Counted from the stretch's first letter, positions 28,114 through 37,653 are shown. The stretch is DNA of 64,000 nt from Collinsella sp. (GCA_018381235.1 JAGZSF010000010.1:62001-126000); one strand, 5' to 3'. Program-made: numbers and translations. Notes: generated by a model not told the origin, from the sequence alone.

Positions 28114-28156
28114 AAGGGCGCCCCGCCGGCCACATGGTCCGGCGGGGCGCCCTTTT
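28114..28156 (+). terminator. Terminator of the transporter/hydrolase operon
   Basis: Perfect 14-bp G+C stem (GGGCGCCCCGCCGG arm) with a 9-base loop and TTTT. It would also work in reverse for the converging Hpt gene. Confidence 0.9.
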
Positions 28157-28197
28157 ACCTATATGTAGCCGGCAAGCAGCCCAAGGCTCGCAAGCTC

Positions 28198-28554
28198 TTA
28201 TTCAGCCGCCTCGCGCAGGGCCGACAACGTGGCCGCATATTGCTGCTGCAACGCATGCATTCCCTCGCGAGCGCCATCAACGGTATCGGCGCCGCGCAGC
28301 GCCTCGGTCACCACGACCGCCGGCTCGTACAGATTATCGAATCCCAGGTTCTGGCTCACGCCCTTGAGCGTGTGCGCTGCCATAAACGCACCTTCGGCGT
28401 CTCCTGCCGCCATGGCGGCCTCCAGCTTGTCCATGCTCTCGTCATCCAAAAACTTGAGGGCAAAGCGGGCAAGCATTTCCCCGCCCATCAGCCGAGCGCA
28501 CGCGTCTTCATAATTAGCGCCGATCTTCTCATACGCCTCACGCATGGAAATCAT
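28198..28554 (-). CDS. Hpt-domain phosphotransfer protein
   Basis: 118 aa, a stand-alone four-helix histidine phosphotransfer domain. The phospho-accepting His lies in AAHTLKGVSQNLGF (about residues 59-72). AAAGGAG precedes the ATG at ten bases. It sits 24 bp downstream of the GGDEF-REC-HD-GYP gene in the same operon, so it probably exchanges phosphate with that protein's receiver domain. No hybrid histidine kinase for it is encoded nearby. Confidence 0.88.
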   Translation of the reverse strand: MISMREAYEKIGANYEDACARLMGGEMLARFALKFLDDESMDKLEAAMAAGDAEGAFMAAHTLKGVSQNLGFDNLYEPAVVVTEALRGADTVDGAREGMHALQQQYAATLSALREAAE

Positions 28555-28578
28555 GGATTAAAAACTCCTTTGGTCAAA

Positions 28579-30459
28579 CTAAATCGTAGGAAACGCGACG
28601 ACATCGGCGGGGCGTGCCAATGTCTCGGCAATTTGGTCTTGCACCTCGAGCAAACAGTCGAGCAGCAACGGGTTAAAGGTGCCGCACTTACCGTCCAGAA
28701 CCATCTTGATCGCTTCCTCGTGCGGGATAGCGTCCTTGTACACGCGCACGCTCGTCAGGGCATCGTACACGTCGGCCACCGAAACCACCTGTGCGGCAAT
28801 GGGAATTTCGTCGCCCTTAAGGCCATCGGGATAACCCTTGCCGTCCCAGCGCTCGTGGTGCCAACGCGCGATCTGGTACGCATATTCCATAAGCGCATTA
28901 CCGACGTGATGGCGGCCCAGCTCAAGCAGCATGTCGGCGCCGATCGTGGTATGCGTCTTCATAATCTCGAACTCCTCGGGCGTAAGGCGTCCGGGCTTGT
29001 TGAGAATCGCATCGTCAATCGACATCTTGCCGATATCGTGCAGCGCCGAAGCCAGGGCGATCATGGAGCGTTCCTCATTGTCGAGGGAGATCGTGTCGCT
29101 ACGCCGGACCAGACAGCCAAGCAGCAGCTCGGTCAGCTTCTCGATGTTCGTAACGTGCCTGCCGCTCTCGCCGTTGCGAAGCTCCATGACGCCGGCCATG
29201 ATGTCGATGAGCATGCGACTGTTCTTGACGCGCTCGTTGTACTGCTGGGACAGCAGGTTCGTCAGGCGGCGCTGTTTGGCGTATAGGCGGATGGTGTTGC
29301 TTACACGGCGGCGCACGACACGGGAGTCAAACGGGCGGTTGATATAGTCCGAGGCACCCAGCTCGTACGCGCGCAGAACCATATCATCGGAATCTTCGCT
29401 CGAAATCATGATGACGGGCAGATTGTCACTAACCGATCGGCGCGACAGATCGGCCAGCACCTCAAAGCCGCTTACGCCCGGCATGACAATATCCAGCAGC
29501 ACGAGCGACAACTCATCGCCATAGCGGTCGACCATGTCGAGCGCCGCACGACCGTGGTCGGCCTCGAGGATGCAATACTCGTCCTTGAGCATCTCGCTGA
29601 GAATGGCTCGGTTCATCTCGGAGTCATCGACAATAAGCACCAAAGGCTTGTCGCTTTGGAAGGCTTCGATGGAATCGGCATCGGTCACGACCGTACCGGC
29701 TTTTGCCTTAGCGCGGCTCAATAACTGGACAGCGCGGCCAACTCCCTCATCGACCGTCTCGCCATGAATGCGAACGCCACCAACACATGCCGTCAAGCTC
29801 ACGTACTCATGGCCCGGAACAATCGTGGAATGAACGGCATCGGACACCTGATGCAGGCGACGGGTGAAGTCATCGGAGGGAATATTGGGCATGACGACCA
29901 CAAACTTGTCGCAGCCATAGCGCACAAGCTCGTCAGTCGAACGAATTCCGCTGCGTATGGCTGTCGCCACAGCACCGAGCGCAAGGTCGCCGGCATGACG
30001 GCCACACGTATCGTTGAAGACCCTAAAATCATCAAGGTCGATCACCGCAACGCCGGCATTCATGCGGGCGCTACGGAGCTTTTCCTCGTAATATCGGCGA
30101 TTGCGCACACTCGTCAGCACGTCGGTGTAGACAAGGTCCTCTTCTGCAGCCTCTTGCTCATCGATCGGACGCACCATCAGCAGGACACGAGGCTCGCCCT
30201 CGACCTTTAGAGGGCGCAGGCGGGCGCGGTACTCAGTACCATCGTTGAGCAGTTGCTCCGACACCTCACCCGAATTCGCCAAGGCCTCAAGACTCGACTG
30301 ACGCAAACAAGGGCAGTGATCGCCGGCGAGCAGGCAGTTACGCTCGCTCTTAATCTGGTCGGCCGACAGCAAACGTACCACGGGGTAGGTCTTCGCGACG
30401 CGGGCGACCTCGACGGCAGCCTCCTCGTCGGTTAGATTGGCCTCGTGATTATTGAGCAT
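28579..30459 (-). CDS. GGDEF (degenerate) - receiver - HD-GYP signalling protein
   Basis: 626 aa. The N-terminal sensory part (about 1-105) is followed by a GGDEF fold (about 110-265) whose signature reads YGCDKF instead of GGDEF, so diguanylate cyclase activity is doubtful. A receiver domain comes next (about 272-390, LVLIVDDSEMNR, acceptor Asp in LLDIVMPG). A complete HD-GYP domain (about 420-610, HDIGK and HHERWDGKGYPDG) is predicted to hydrolyse cyclic di-GMP. The order GGDEF-REC-HD-GYP is uncommon. It heads an operon with the Hpt gene. Confidence 0.9.
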   Translation of the reverse strand: MLNNHEANLTDEEAAVEVARVAKTYPVVRLLSADQIKSERNCLLAGDHCPCLRQSSLEALANSGEVSEQLLNDGTEYRARLRPLKVEGEPRVLLMVRPIDEQEAAEEDLVYTDVLTSVRNRRYYEEKLRSARMNAGVAVIDLDDFRVFNDTCGRHAGDLALGAVATAIRSGIRSTDELVRYGCDKFVVVMPNIPSDDFTRRLHQVSDAVHSTIVPGHEYVSLTACVGGVRIHGETVDEGVGRAVQLLSRAKAKAGTVVTDADSIEAFQSDKPLVLIVDDSEMNRAILSEMLKDEYCILEADHGRAALDMVDRYGDELSLVLLDIVMPGVSGFEVLADLSRRSVSDNLPVIMISSEDSDDMVLRAYELGASDYINRPFDSRVVRRRVSNTIRLYAKQRRLTNLLSQQYNERVKNSRMLIDIMAGVMELRNGESGRHVTNIEKLTELLLGCLVRRSDTISLDNEERSMIALASALHDIGKMSIDDAILNKPGRLTPEEFEIMKTHTTIGADMLLELGRHHVGNALMEYAYQIARWHHERWDGKGYPDGLKGDEIPIAAQVVSVADVYDALTSVRVYKDAIPHEEAIKMVLDGKCGTFNPLLLDCLLEVQDQIAETLARPADVVAFPTI

Positions 30460-30670
30460 ATGGGGCCCTTTCGATAGCTTCGCATAGTAGCGGTGGGTTC
30501 CAAATGTTACAAGGGTAACACCTTGCCGATGCAGGTAAGCACGTGAATGCCGTTACATTTTTATGAGTTGGCAGACGGCGCAATTGGAGCCGCAAACGTA
30601 AGGTTTTGAGCACATTTGTTAACAAGGCCGAAACGTTTGCGGGTGAAGTCTGCTTTGGCTATTGCGGGTG

Positions 30671-31468
30671 CTAGAGCCCCAGGATGTCACGGACAGTCTG
30701 GGCAGCCGCTACCGGGCGATCGCGCAGGCCGTTGTGCGCGCCGGGAACCATTACGAGTGGACAGTCCAAAAGCTCAGCCGCCACCCTTGTGCCCGCCTCG
30801 CGGGGTGTACCGACCGAAAGCTCGCCCAAAAACACAGCCGACACCGCCTTTGATTCTCGGGCGCGCTCCCAGTCGGGAGCATATGTCATATTTGTTCCGT
30901 ATTCATTGGCCATAAAGCAACGACCATTGCGCAGGGCATGCTTGGCTTCCGCTTCGGTCGTCCCAGGAGCCTCGGGGTCCAAGTCGCCGAGAGCTCCCAA
31001 GAAAAGCCGAAGCGCCCTTGAAACCTTTCCAGCCGCAATCATATCGAGCAAAATCGGAGCCGCGCCCATGCCGACGCCTTCGGCCGACACAGCCGGCTCA
31101 TGCAGAATCGCACGGGCGACGAGATGGGGTTCGATGCGAAGAAGCTCCAGCGCCACCAACGTACCGGCGCTGTGCGCAAGCACATTTGTCGGAGCGCCAA
31201 CGTGTTCGATCACGGCCTGCAGGTCGGCGGCCTGAGCGGCAAGATCATAGCTGCCGTCTGCCGCTTCGCTGCTGCCGCCACAGCCGCGGCGGTCGTAGGC
31301 AATTACGCGGTAGTTGTGACTGAGCTCACATGCAATGCCGTCGAAAAATGTGCCGTCGACACAAGCGCCGTGCACGCACACCAAGGCAGGAGTATCAGGC
31401 GACACATCCGGGCCGGCATATTCGCGACAGGCAATCGTGGTGCCCGCATTCTCGACCGTAAAATCCAT
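30671..31468 (-). CDS. Alpha/beta hydrolase
   Basis: 265 aa cytosolic alpha/beta-hydrolase fold. Oxyanion segment VHGACVDG lies near residue 32, AYDRRGCGGS near 57 and nucleophile elbow AHSAG near 97 (the usual first Gly replaced by Ala). The catalytic His lies in PGAHNGLRD near 243. Start ATG 31468 follows GGGGG. It is monocistronic. Substrate unknown. Confidence 0.88.
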   Translation of the reverse strand: MDFTVENAGTTIACREYAGPDVSPDTPALVCVHGACVDGTFFDGIACELSHNYRVIAYDRRGCGGSSEAADGSYDLAAQAADLQAVIEHVGAPTNVLAHSAGTLVALELLRIEPHLVARAILHEPAVSAEGVGMGAAPILLDMIAAGKVSRALRLFLGALGDLDPEAPGTTEAEAKHALRNGRCFMANEYGTNMTYAPDWERARESKAVSAVFLGELSVGTPREAGTRVAAELLDCPLVMVPGAHNGLRDRPVAAAQTVRDILGL

Positions 31469-31687
31469 GTTGTGCCCCCATCATCAACGCCCATCCAGTT
31501 GCGCGTCAGTACGGCTGGATAGACCCGCATTTCTTTACGCCTTGTTAACAGATTAACTTTACCCGACCCGAGGCTTTTCATGACACGGCATAATGAGCGA
31601 CGTGAAAAAACGAAACTTGTAAAGCAAGAGCCCGCACCCTGCTTTGGAGCCGATGCTATGCTTAGGCACAATTGTCTTGAGGAGCAT

Positions 31688-32470
31688 ATGCCTATGTCTA
31701 CGTTTTTGAATGCCAGCCCCATCTTTGGGCCCGTTCGCAGCCGTCGCCTTGGTCTCTCGCTCGGCGTCAACATGATGCCGGCCAGCGGCAAAATCTGCAC
31801 GTTCGACTGCATTTACTGCGAAAACGGCCTCAACGCCGAGCGCCCCTGTCACGAGCCGTACAACACAGCTGCCGTGGTACTCGACGCGCTCGAGGCAAAG
31901 CTGCGCGAGATGGCAACCGAGGGCGAACTTCCCGATGTGATCACCTTCGCAGGCAACGGCGAGCCCACCGCCGCACCGGAGTTTCCGCAGGCCATCGCCG
32001 GCGCCGTCGCGCTGCGCAACGAGCTTGCCCCAAACTCCAAGATCGCCGTGCTCTCCAACGGCACGCGCGCCGACCGCCCCGAGGTGCACGACGCGCTCAT
32101 GATGGTCGACGACAACATTCTTAAGCTCGATACCGTCGACCCGGCGTTTATCCAGCTGCTCGACCAGCCCGTTGGCCCCTACGACGTCGAGCACCAGATC
32201 GAGACGTTCGCAAGCTTTGACGGTCACGTTATTATCCAGACGATCTTTTTGACCGGCGAGTATCAAGGCAAGCTCATCGACAACATCGGCGAGGAGTACG
32301 TTGCCCCCTGGCTCGCGGCGCTCGAGCGCATTCGCCCACAAGAAGCGACCATCTACACGGTGGCGCGCGAGACACCGGTCGCCGGCCTTGCCAAAGCGGC
32401 GCCTGAGGTGCTCGACGCCATTGCCGCGCGCGTGCGCGCCATCGGCATTCCCTGCCAGGTGAGCTACTAG
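31688..32470 (+). CDS. Radical SAM protein
   Basis: 260 aa. The cluster motif CTFDCIYCENG (about residues 38-48) gives CxxxCxxC for the [4Fe-4S]/SAM centre. FAGNGEPTAAPEF (about 82-94) matches the COG0731/Fe-S oxidoreductase type. GAGGAG lies before two close ATGs (31688 and 31694), of which the first is used; in-frame upstream sequence is not supported. The function of this branch is not defined. Confidence 0.85.
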   Translation: MPMSTFLNASPIFGPVRSRRLGLSLGVNMMPASGKICTFDCIYCENGLNAERPCHEPYNTAAVVLDALEAKLREMATEGELPDVITFAGNGEPTAAPEFPQAIAGAVALRNELAPNSKIAVLSNGTRADRPEVHDALMMVDDNILKLDTVDPAFIQLLDQPVGPYDVEHQIETFASFDGHVIIQTIFLTGEYQGKLIDNIGEEYVAPWLAALERIRPQEATIYTVARETPVAGLAKAAPEVLDAIAARVRAIGIPCQVSY

Positions 32471-32511
32471 CAAAACCACGCAGCAGCCAGTGTCCGCCAT
32501 CCCGCTCCATC

Positions 32512-32578
32512 AGTTGCGGTGATATAGTTCCTATTTATGCTGTTAAACCGCTTAAATCGGAACTATATCACCGCAACT
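32512..32578. repeat. 67-bp palindrome, copy 1
   Basis: Perfect 20-bp arms (AGTTGCGGTGATATAGTTCC and complement) around a 27-nt loop, followed by TTTT. Same length as copies at 39054 and 61194, with unrelated loops. Confidence 0.85.
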
Positions 32579-32630
32579 TTTATGGACGCGTGGGTGGGCT
32601 ATACTAGCTGCGAATGAAAGGAAGTTAGCC

Positions 32631-33518
32631 ATGTTTGACAATGGACCCGTGCCCGGCCGCAACGACGTCTGCTGGTGCGGCAGCGGCAAAAAATATAAGA
32701 AATGCCATAGCGCCTTTGATGAGCGCCTCGAGCGCTTGTGGGAAGAGGGCTGGGAGGTTCTGCCCCGCACGCTCTACAAGACGCCCGCCGATATCGAGGG
32801 CATCAAGCGCTCGGCCGCCATCAACGTGGGTGTGCTCGATTACGTAGGCGAACACATCGCCGCGGGCATGACCACCAACCAGATCGACCAGATGATCTAC
32901 GACTACACCGTCGAGCACGGCGGCACGCCGGCCGATCTTAACTACGAGGGCTATCCCAAGAGCGTGTGCACCTCGATCAACGACGTCGTCTGCCACGGTA
33001 TCCCCTGCGATGCGGATGTGCTGCACGAGGGCGACATCATCAACGTCGACTGCTCCACGATTCTTGACGGCTACTTTAGTGATTCGAGCCGCATGTTCTG
33101 CATCGGCGAGGTCTCTGCCGAGCGCCAGCGCCTGGTCGACGTCACCCGCGCCAGCGTGGAGGCGGGTCTGGCTGCCGTCAAGCCGTGGCTGCCGCTGTCC
33201 GTGATGGCCGAGGCCGTGCAAAAGACGGTCGAGGACGCCGGCTTTAGCGTGGTACGCGAGTACGGCGGACACGGCATCGGTAAGGAGTTCCACGAGGACC
33301 CGTTTGTGGGCTTTACCACCGAGGCGCCCGATGTGGACACCATCATGGCTCCGGGCATGGTCTTTACCATCGAGCCCATGGTCAACGCCGGAGCGCCCGA
33401 CATCAAGATCAGCAAGGGTGACGGCTGGTGCGTGCGCACCAAGGACGGCAGCGATTCGGCCCAGTGCGAGGTACAGCTCGTGGTGACCGAGGATGGTTAC
33501 GAACTGCTGAGCTGGTAG
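32631..33518 (+). CDS. map: Methionine aminopeptidase type I with N-terminal SEC-C zinc motif
   Basis: 295 aa. Residues 9-26 form a SEC-C motif (GRNDVCWCGSGKKYKKCH) binding zinc. A type I MetAP domain follows with metal ligands in NVDCSTILDGYFSD, GHGIGKEFHE and FTIEPMVN. It removes initiator Met from nascent proteins. The SEC-C extension is found in the Gram-positive/actinobacterial long form and probably aids ribosome docking. AAGGAAG precedes the ATG. Confidence 0.95.
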   Translation: MFDNGPVPGRNDVCWCGSGKKYKKCHSAFDERLERLWEEGWEVLPRTLYKTPADIEGIKRSAAINVGVLDYVGEHIAAGMTTNQIDQMIYDYTVEHGGTPADLNYEGYPKSVCTSINDVVCHGIPCDADVLHEGDIINVDCSTILDGYFSDSSRMFCIGEVSAERQRLVDVTRASVEAGLAAVKPWLPLSVMAEAVQKTVEDAGFSVVREYGGHGIGKEFHEDPFVGFTTEAPDVDTIMAPGMVFTIEPMVNAGAPDIKISKGDGWCVRTKDGSDSAQCEVQLVVTEDGYELLSW

Positions 33519-33527
33519 CCGTGGATG

Positions 33528-33576
33528 CGCCGGGCTTCGCGATGGATATGTTAACCATCGCGAAGCCCGGCGTTTT
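33528..33576 (+). terminator. Terminator of map
   Basis: 18-bp stem (CGCCGGGCTTCGCGATGG arm and complement) with a 9-base loop and TTTT. Confidence 0.9.
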
Positions 33577-33590
33577 ATTTGAACGTTTTG

Positions 33591-33634
33591 CCTGATAAAA
33601 CCTGCCCAAAATAAACCTGTCCCTTTTTGGCAGG
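33591..33634 (+). repeat. REP-like element, CCTGCCAAAA family copy 2
   Basis: CCTGCCCAAAA arm, core AAACCTGTCCC and TTTTTGGCAGG arm, preceded by CTGATAAAA. It lies directly before the hydroxyacid dehydrogenase gene. Confidence 0.8.
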
Positions 33635-33654
33635 TCGAGCGGAGAGGACTGCTT

Positions 33655-34590
33655 GTGAACATTCTGGTTTTGTTGCCCGTCAACGACCGTCATCGCGCAA
33701 TTCTTGAGTCGAGCGCTCCGGGCGAGGACTTTATCTACACGAGCGCCGACGCCGCCACGCACGAGCAGGTCGCCGATGCCGACGTGATCCTGGGCAACAT
33801 CGACCCTGACATGCTCACGGCATGCGAGCGTCTCCAGCTGTTGCAATTGCAAACCGCCGGCTATGACGACTACCTTGCCGCCGGCACTGTGCCGGTCGAC
33901 GCCAAACTGTCTTGCTCGGTGGGCGCCTACGGCCAGGCCGTGAGCGAGCACATGTTTGCCATGGTCCTTTCCATGATGAAGCGCCTGCCCGGCTATCACG
34001 ACTTGCAGCGCGAGCATCGCTGGGAGGATTTGGGGCCGGTCACCTCGCTCAAAAACGCCAATGTGCTGGTGCTGGGCGCGGGCGATATCGGCGGCCACTT
34101 CGCCACGCTCTGCCGCAACATGGGCGCGCACGTCCGCGGCATCAAGCGCCATCCACTCGTCTACCCCATTGTGTTTGAGGACATGGACGGCATAGACGCC
34201 CTGCCCGAGCGTCTGGCCGAGGCTGACATCGTCACATCCTTTATGCCCAGCACACCCGAGACCCGCGGCCTGGCGAACGCCGAGTTCTTCGCCGCGATGA
34301 AACCGGGCGCCTTCTTTGCCAACGGCGGCCGCGGCGATCTTGTGGTTGCCGACGATCTGGTTGCCGCTCTTGAGTCCGGACACCTTGCCGGTGCCGCGGT
34401 CGATGTCACCGACCCTGAGCCACTGCCCGCAACAAGCCCGCTGTGGGATGCGCCCAACATGCTCATCACGCCGCACATCTCGGGCTGGTTCCACTTGGAG
34501 GCTACGCTCGACAATGTGGTCGACATTGCCGCAGAGAATCTGCGTCACCTGCAAGCTGGCGAAACTTTACGTTGTTGGATCGAACATTAG
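33655..34590 (+). CDS. D-isomer-specific 2-hydroxyacid dehydrogenase
   Basis: 311 aa NAD-dependent dehydrogenase. The Rossmann motif GAGDIGGHF lies at about residues 141-149. The substrate/catalytic regions NGGRGDLVVADDL (about 222, Arg), the acidic residue in DVTDPEPLP (about 250) and His in TPHISG (about 276) are present. GTG 33655 is the start, after GGAGAGGA. The closest general relatives reduce 2-keto acids or phosphoglycerate-like substrates; exact substrate unknown. Confidence 0.9.
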   Translation: MNILVLLPVNDRHRAILESSAPGEDFIYTSADAATHEQVADADVILGNIDPDMLTACERLQLLQLQTAGYDDYLAAGTVPVDAKLSCSVGAYGQAVSEHMFAMVLSMMKRLPGYHDLQREHRWEDLGPVTSLKNANVLVLGAGDIGGHFATLCRNMGAHVRGIKRHPLVYPIVFEDMDGIDALPERLAEADIVTSFMPSTPETRGLANAEFFAAMKPGAFFANGGRGDLVVADDLVAALESGHLAGAAVDVTDPEPLPATSPLWDAPNMLITPHISGWFHLEATLDNVVDIAAENLRHLQAGETLRCWIEH

Positions 34591-34657
34591 GGTTCCGCCG
34601 TTCTAACGAACGGCGGACCGGTCGACGCTGCGCGCCGCCCAGAGCGACAATTTGTCA

Positions 34658-34703
34658 TTCAAAAGGCAAGGCATGACCAGAAGGTCTATGCCTTGCCTTT
34701 TTC
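34658..34703 (+). terminator. Terminator downstream of the hydroxyacid dehydrogenase
   Basis: AAAAGGCAAGGCAT / ATGCCTTGCCTTTT stem with 13-base loop and TTTTT. A smaller CCGCCGTTC hairpin precedes it at about 34596-34617. Confidence 0.85.
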
Positions 34704-34837
34704 ATGCCAACTTGTTCGCTCTGGTAGGTTTGGTGCAATGGGGTCAGGTTGGCTTGCGCCATACCGGTAGTTCTGTCTGCGACACTCTCGCCAAAGTGAT
34801 ATCAAACATACATCTAGCGTTTTCGACACTTCGCTTA

Positions 34838-35020
34838 TTAGAGCCAGTCCGTCTCCTCATCATAGCGGTCCGAATAGGCGCTACGCTTGAGTTCTTCATC
34901 GCTCGCTGGCCACGCGTTGGACACGTCGATTCCCGATTCATGGCAAGCGGTGGCGAACAGCTTCGACCCCTGATCGATTAGTTGAGACCTGCCCTCGGTC
35001 TTCTCGTCTTCGGCTTGCAT
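34838..35020 (-). CDS. Small acidic hypothetical protein coupled to the M18 aminopeptidase
   Basis: 60 aa, acidic, not recognised. Its ATG at 35020 directly abuts the TAA of the aminopeptidase gene, with GGAG six bases upstream, indicating translational coupling. It has no membrane segment. The single cysteine is near residue 26 and the C-terminus is Asp/Glu-rich. Existence is supported only by the coupled start and plausible composition. Confidence 0.5.
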   Translation of the reverse strand: MQAEDEKTEGRSQLIDQGSKLFATACHESGIDVSNAWPASDEELKRSAYSDRYDEETDWL

Positions 35021-36406
35021 TTAGAGCTCCACGCTTTCGGCTCCATTGATATGGAGGTCGCGCTCGTAGAAGGCGGTGAGGGCGCGGATGGCGTACATCA
35101 CGTCGCGCACGCCGCCGGTCTCGTAGCTCGAGTGCATGGCCAGCTGCGGCAGGCCCACGTCCACGGCATGCATGCTCGCCTGCATATTGGACAGATTGCC
35201 GAGCGTGGATCCGCCGGCCATATCGCTCTTGTTGGCGAAGGCCTGCGTGGGCACGTCGGCGTCATCGCAAATAGCTTGGAACACCGCGCGGCTAAAGGCA
35301 TCGGTACAATAGTGCTGGTTGGCGGCTTCCTTGATGACGATGCCGCCGTTGAGCACAACCTGGTTGCGCGCATCGCACTTCTCGGCGTGGTTGGGGTGCA
35401 CGGCATGCGCGTTGTCGCAGCTCACGAGCATCGATGCGGCAAGGGCGCGATGATACGACTCGTCGTCAAAGCCCAGCGATCCGTTAATGCGGCGCAATGC
35501 ATCGGCCAAGAACGTTGACATGGCGCCCTGTTTGGTCTCGGAACCAACCTCCTCGTTATCAAAACAGCAGAAGACCGAGACGTCGCGCGCGTTCTCGGCG
35601 CCCAAAAATGCCTGTAGCGAGGTGTAGGCGCAGGCCAGGTCGTCAAGCTTGGGTGTCGAGATAAACTCGTCGGCCCAGCCCCAAATACGCGCATCCTGAC
35701 GATTGACCAGGAACAGATCGCGGCCCAAAATTTGCTCGGGCTCAACGTCCAGCTCGTCGGCGATCAGGGCGTCAAAGTCGCCCTGTTTAAGGTCACCAGC
35801 GCTGATGAGCGGGCACAGGTCAACGGCGCGATTGGGAGCAAAGCTCTCGTTAACGCCGCGGTTCATGTGGATGGCAAGGCTCGGAATAATGGCAACCTCG
35901 CGCTCGGTGGCAAGCAGGCGGCTCTCAATACGGTCGCCCTCGCGCACCAGCACGCGGCCCGCGAGTGCCAGCGGGCGATCGAACCAGGTGTAGTCGATCA
36001 TGCCGCCGTAGGCCTCGGTGTTCAGGCGCAGCGTCTCGCCCGCGCCGTCAAGCTCAGGCACGGCCTTGACCTTAAACGTCGGCGAATCGCTGTGCGACGC
36101 CGTGAGCTGAAAATGATAGTCACCGGCAACGCCGTCCTCGCCCCACGTCGCGGCCAGGTCCTCGCCCACCTTAAAGGCAACAACGCTCGAGGTGTTGCGC
36201 TGCGTGTAATAACGCCCGCCCGGCTCGATGTCCCACGCCGCGTTCTCGGGCAGGTAGGTAAAGCCCGCCTCGTCGAGCTCGGCCATAATAGTCGCCGCCG
36301 TATGGAACATGCTGGGGCACGCCTCGATAAAGTCGATAAGGTCGTTGGCGGCCTCGATATCGTCGGCCGTCACATGCGCGCGCTCGGGCGTTTCCTGATC
36401 CGTCAT
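35021..36406 (-). CDS. M18 family aminopeptidase
   Basis: 461 aa, aspartyl-aminopeptidase type cytosolic metallopeptidase acting on N-terminal acidic or neutral residues. Metal-site regions include TASHSDSPTFKVK (about 94-106), LDDLACAY (about 266), CCFDNEEVGS (about 298) and the late H in AMHSSYETGG (about 430). ATG 36406 after GGGGAG starts the domain correctly; an in-frame extension of 37 residues upstream is rejected. The small gene at 34838 follows without a gap. Confidence 0.92.
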   Translation of the reverse strand: MTDQETPERAHVTADDIEAANDLIDFIEACPSMFHTAATIMAELDEAGFTYLPENAAWDIEPGGRYYTQRNTSSVVAFKVGEDLAATWGEDGVAGDYHFQLTASHSDSPTFKVKAVPELDGAGETLRLNTEAYGGMIDYTWFDRPLALAGRVLVREGDRIESRLLATEREVAIIPSLAIHMNRGVNESFAPNRAVDLCPLISAGDLKQGDFDALIADELDVEPEQILGRDLFLVNRQDARIWGWADEFISTPKLDDLACAYTSLQAFLGAENARDVSVFCCFDNEEVGSETKQGAMSTFLADALRRINGSLGFDDESYHRALAASMLVSCDNAHAVHPNHAEKCDARNQVVLNGGIVIKEAANQHYCTDAFSRAVFQAICDDADVPTQAFANKSDMAGGSTLGNLSNMQASMHAVDVGLPQLAMHSSYETGGVRDVMYAIRALTAFYERDLHINGAESVEL

Positions 36407-36567
36407 GCTCTCCCCTTTCGCTGGGTTGATGGTCCCCTCCAGCATACCCCGCCACGCCAGTGCCGCACTCTTCATTCCGTGCTTAATTCCGCGCCACTCA
36501 CCAAGTTGAGCCATCATGCCCGTGCACCTTTTGCGACAATTACGCTAACAGGACGAGAGGAGTCGTC

Positions 36568-37653
36568 ATGAAGCCACGTAACATTGCCATCGCCTGCGGT
36601 GTCGCGGGAGTCGCCGTCGGCCTTGCCGCTGCCACCGGTATCGTTTATCACAAGCAAATCAAGTCCGCCGCGTCGCTCAAACGCTTGACCGGCTACGCGG
36701 ATGGCTATGACCTGTACGCAATCGACATCGCCTACGACTACGATCTTGATCGCATCATCGCCGCTGGCGTGCGCGACGACCAGGCCTACATCGATGCCGT
36801 GGTGGCGCAGGTGCTGCCCGGTGTGCCGGTACATGTCCAGGCGCCCCAGTTTGCCTGCAGCGCTTTTGTCGCCGTAGATGCCGAAGGCCGCGTGCGCACC
36901 GGTCGCAATTACGACTTTAAGGACGACACCTCGGCGCTGCTGGTGCGCAATCACCCACGTGGCGGCTATGCCTCCATCGGGTTTGCCGCCCTTAACAACC
37001 TGGGCGATAACACTCCGCTTGACTCCGTCGCCGGACGTGCCGCCGCACTCATGGGCCCGTTTGCCCAGCTCGACGGTGTTAACGAATGCGGCGTGTCCAT
37101 TGCCGTACTCACTCTGGATTCCAAGCCCTGTGACCAGGACGCGCAACGCCCCGTCATCAATACCTCACTCGCCATCCGTCTGGTGCTCGACCGTGCCGCC
37201 ACCACGCAAGAAGCTGTCGACCTGCTTTCCGCCTACGACATGCACGCCATGGCAGGACGCGATTACCACTTCTTTATCAACGACGCCGCCGGTGACGCGC
37301 GCGTAGTAGAGTGGGATCCGCGCGATCCGGACCGTGCTTTCAAAGCGACCCCTGTTCGCCAGGTCACGAACTTCTACGCCTGCTATGGCGACGAAGTGCT
37401 GCCCAACCAAAAGAATGGCGAGCTGGGCCATGGTAAAGAGCGCGCCGTCGCAATCGCCGATGTCCTTGACGCCCATGTCGGCGCCCAAGACGAGGCAGTC
37501 GCTTGGAAGGCCCTACGCGCTGCGGCGCAAAAGCCCAATCCGGAAGACATCACCAGCAACACGCAGTGGTCGGTCGTCTTTGACAATACCGAGCCCGCTG
37601 CCGCCATCACGCTGCGCCGCCACTGGGGCAACGTCGATGCCTTCGCACTGTAA
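36568..37653 (+). CDS. Membrane-anchored Ntn-type linear amide C-N hydrolase
   Basis: 361 aa. The N-terminal hydrophobic segment (about 8-28) probably anchors or exports it. The Ntn-hydrolase core starts at Cys in QFACSAFVAV (about residue 96), with GRNYDFKDD (about 111), NECGVSIAVL (about 172) and a central NTS segment typical of choloylglycine hydrolase/acyltransferase-like enzymes. The nucleophile Cys is internal, so it would need propeptide removal. Possible substrates are N-acyl amino acids, bile-acid conjugates or beta-lactam-like amides; none can be chosen from sequence. GAGGAG precedes the ATG. Confidence 0.8.
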   Translation: MKPRNIAIACGVAGVAVGLAAATGIVYHKQIKSAASLKRLTGYADGYDLYAIDIAYDYDLDRIIAAGVRDDQAYIDAVVAQVLPGVPVHVQAPQFACSAFVAVDAEGRVRTGRNYDFKDDTSALLVRNHPRGGYASIGFAALNNLGDNTPLDSVAGRAAALMGPFAQLDGVNECGVSIAVLTLDSKPCDQDAQRPVINTSLAIRLVLDRAATTQEAVDLLSAYDMHAMAGRDYHFFINDAAGDARVVEWDPRDPDRAFKATPVRQVTNFYACYGDEVLPNQKNGELGHGKERAVAIADVLDAHVGAQDEAVAWKALRAAAQKPNPEDITSNTQWSVVFDNTEPAAAITLRRHWGNVDAFAL

